Positions 63,785 to 64,000 of a DNA stretch of 64,000 bases are shown here, in pieces. This DNA comes from Sphingomonas sanguinis (GTDB taxonomy: Bacteria; Pseudomonadota; Alphaproteobacteria; Sphingomonadales; Sphingomonadaceae). The position numbers were made by a program, and so were the translations under genes. Each line of letters begins with the position of its first letter. Position 1 is the stretch's first letter. The notes under the pieces are model-generated. The model had not been told where the DNA came from. It searched no databases and saw only the letters and a program-made list of their open reading frames with translations. Where the stretch lies: assembly GCF_019297835.1 (NCBI RefSeq), contig NZ_CP079203.1, positions 1,027,001 through 1,091,000 on the forward strand, in the 5' to 3' direction.

Positions 63785-64000
63785 ATGGACGATTGCATCA
63801 TCATCGGCGCGGGACCGGCAGGGCTGACGGCGGCCATCTACCTGGCCCGCTATCATCTGCGCATCCATATGTTCGACAGCGGGTCGAGCCGTGCGGCGAT
63901 GATCCCGTGCACGCACAATCATGCCGGTTTCCCCGAGGGGATTAGCGGCAAGGCGCTGCTGGGACGGATGCATGACCAGGCGCGTCGCTACGGCGCGCAT
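63785..64000 (+). CDS. Thioredoxin-reductase-like NAD(P)/FAD oxidoreductase, 5' part
   Basis: The first 72 codons of a gene running past the window end. The start [25 protein letters not shown] carries a complete FAD-binding GxGxxG motif (residues 8-13), followed by [42 protein letters not shown]. The pattern N-x-x-G-F-P-x-G-I-x-G-x-x-L is that of thioredoxin-reductase-like flavoproteins. Whether the CxxC disulfide follows cannot be seen. It is divergent from vapB with the operator in the 86-base gap between them. Confidence 0.88.
   Translation, partial: MDDCIIIGAGPAGLTAAIYLARYHLRIHMFDSGSSRAAMIPCTHNHAGFPEGISGKALLGRMHDQARRYGAH

Overview
The window looks like chromosomal DNA of an alphaproteobacterium of the order Sphingomonadales, most probably Sphingomonas or a close relative. 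The evidence is a uniformly high GC content, the dnaG-rpoD pair, a TonB-receptor/flavin-halogenase/LacI sugar locus, a HisKA_2-type sensor gene, FadN-like order of the beta-oxidation fusion enzyme, and many short GC-rich inverted repeats between genes. No rRNA, tRNA, prophage, insertion sequence or CRISPR array was seen. The assignment is inferred from gene content, not from a database search.

Layout. 1-7026: a polytopic glycosyltransferase-like protein, two glutathione S-transferases, a large secreted protein of unknown function, and a divergent ohrR/ohr peroxide-defence pair. 7028-20914: a carbohydrate (probably sucrose/fructoside) locus with two closely related LacI regulators, a TonB-dependent receptor, a tryptophan-halogenase-family flavoprotein, an FAD/NAD(P)-binding protein, a secreted S9 (DPP-IV type) peptidase, a GPH-type sugar permease and a GH68 enzyme without a signal peptide, followed by an orphan PAS protein. 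The same 11-base operator-like word precedes the receptor/halogenase pair and the permease-GH68 operon. 21128-32264: a fatty-acid degradation island (DUF2147-fadL-etfB-etfA; thiolase, 3-hydroxyacyl-CoA dehydrogenase/enoyl-CoA hydratase and acyl-CoA dehydrogenase; divergent fadD plus a MerR regulator). 32400-37164: an EmrAB-TolC-like efflux operon with a divergent MarR regulator. 37173-43893: a GAF/HisKA_2 sensor with a degenerate ATPase domain and its response regulator, a secreted alpha-amino-acid ester hydrolase-like enzyme, an FCD-type GntR regulator with a perfect palindrome beside it, and a FUSC exporter. 43936-47832: small lipoprotein, secreted GH36 alpha-galactosidase and a ferredoxin-reductase-like flavoprotein. 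47961-54468: DUF4170, rhomboid protease, greA, and carA-lipoprotein-carB. 54609-59785: YqeY, a DUF559 nuclease-like gene lying between two direct copies of a repeat, dnaG and rpoD. 59850-64000: a TonB_C/DUF2059 protein, a cyclophilin, rplS-trmD coupled to a VapBC toxin-antitoxin pair, and the start of a thioredoxin-reductase-like gene.

Most genes are housekeeping or ordinary catabolic functions. The accessory features most worth a second look are the sugar locus with its shared operator and unusual intracellular GH68, the DUF559 gene whose ends are encoded by flanking repeats, the vapBC-trmD translational coupling, a pair of paralogous small lipoproteins (one inside the carAB operon), and the sensor protein whose ATP-binding motifs are lost. 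Two families of inverted repeats are spread over the window. All three loci of the second family lie between convergent genes.
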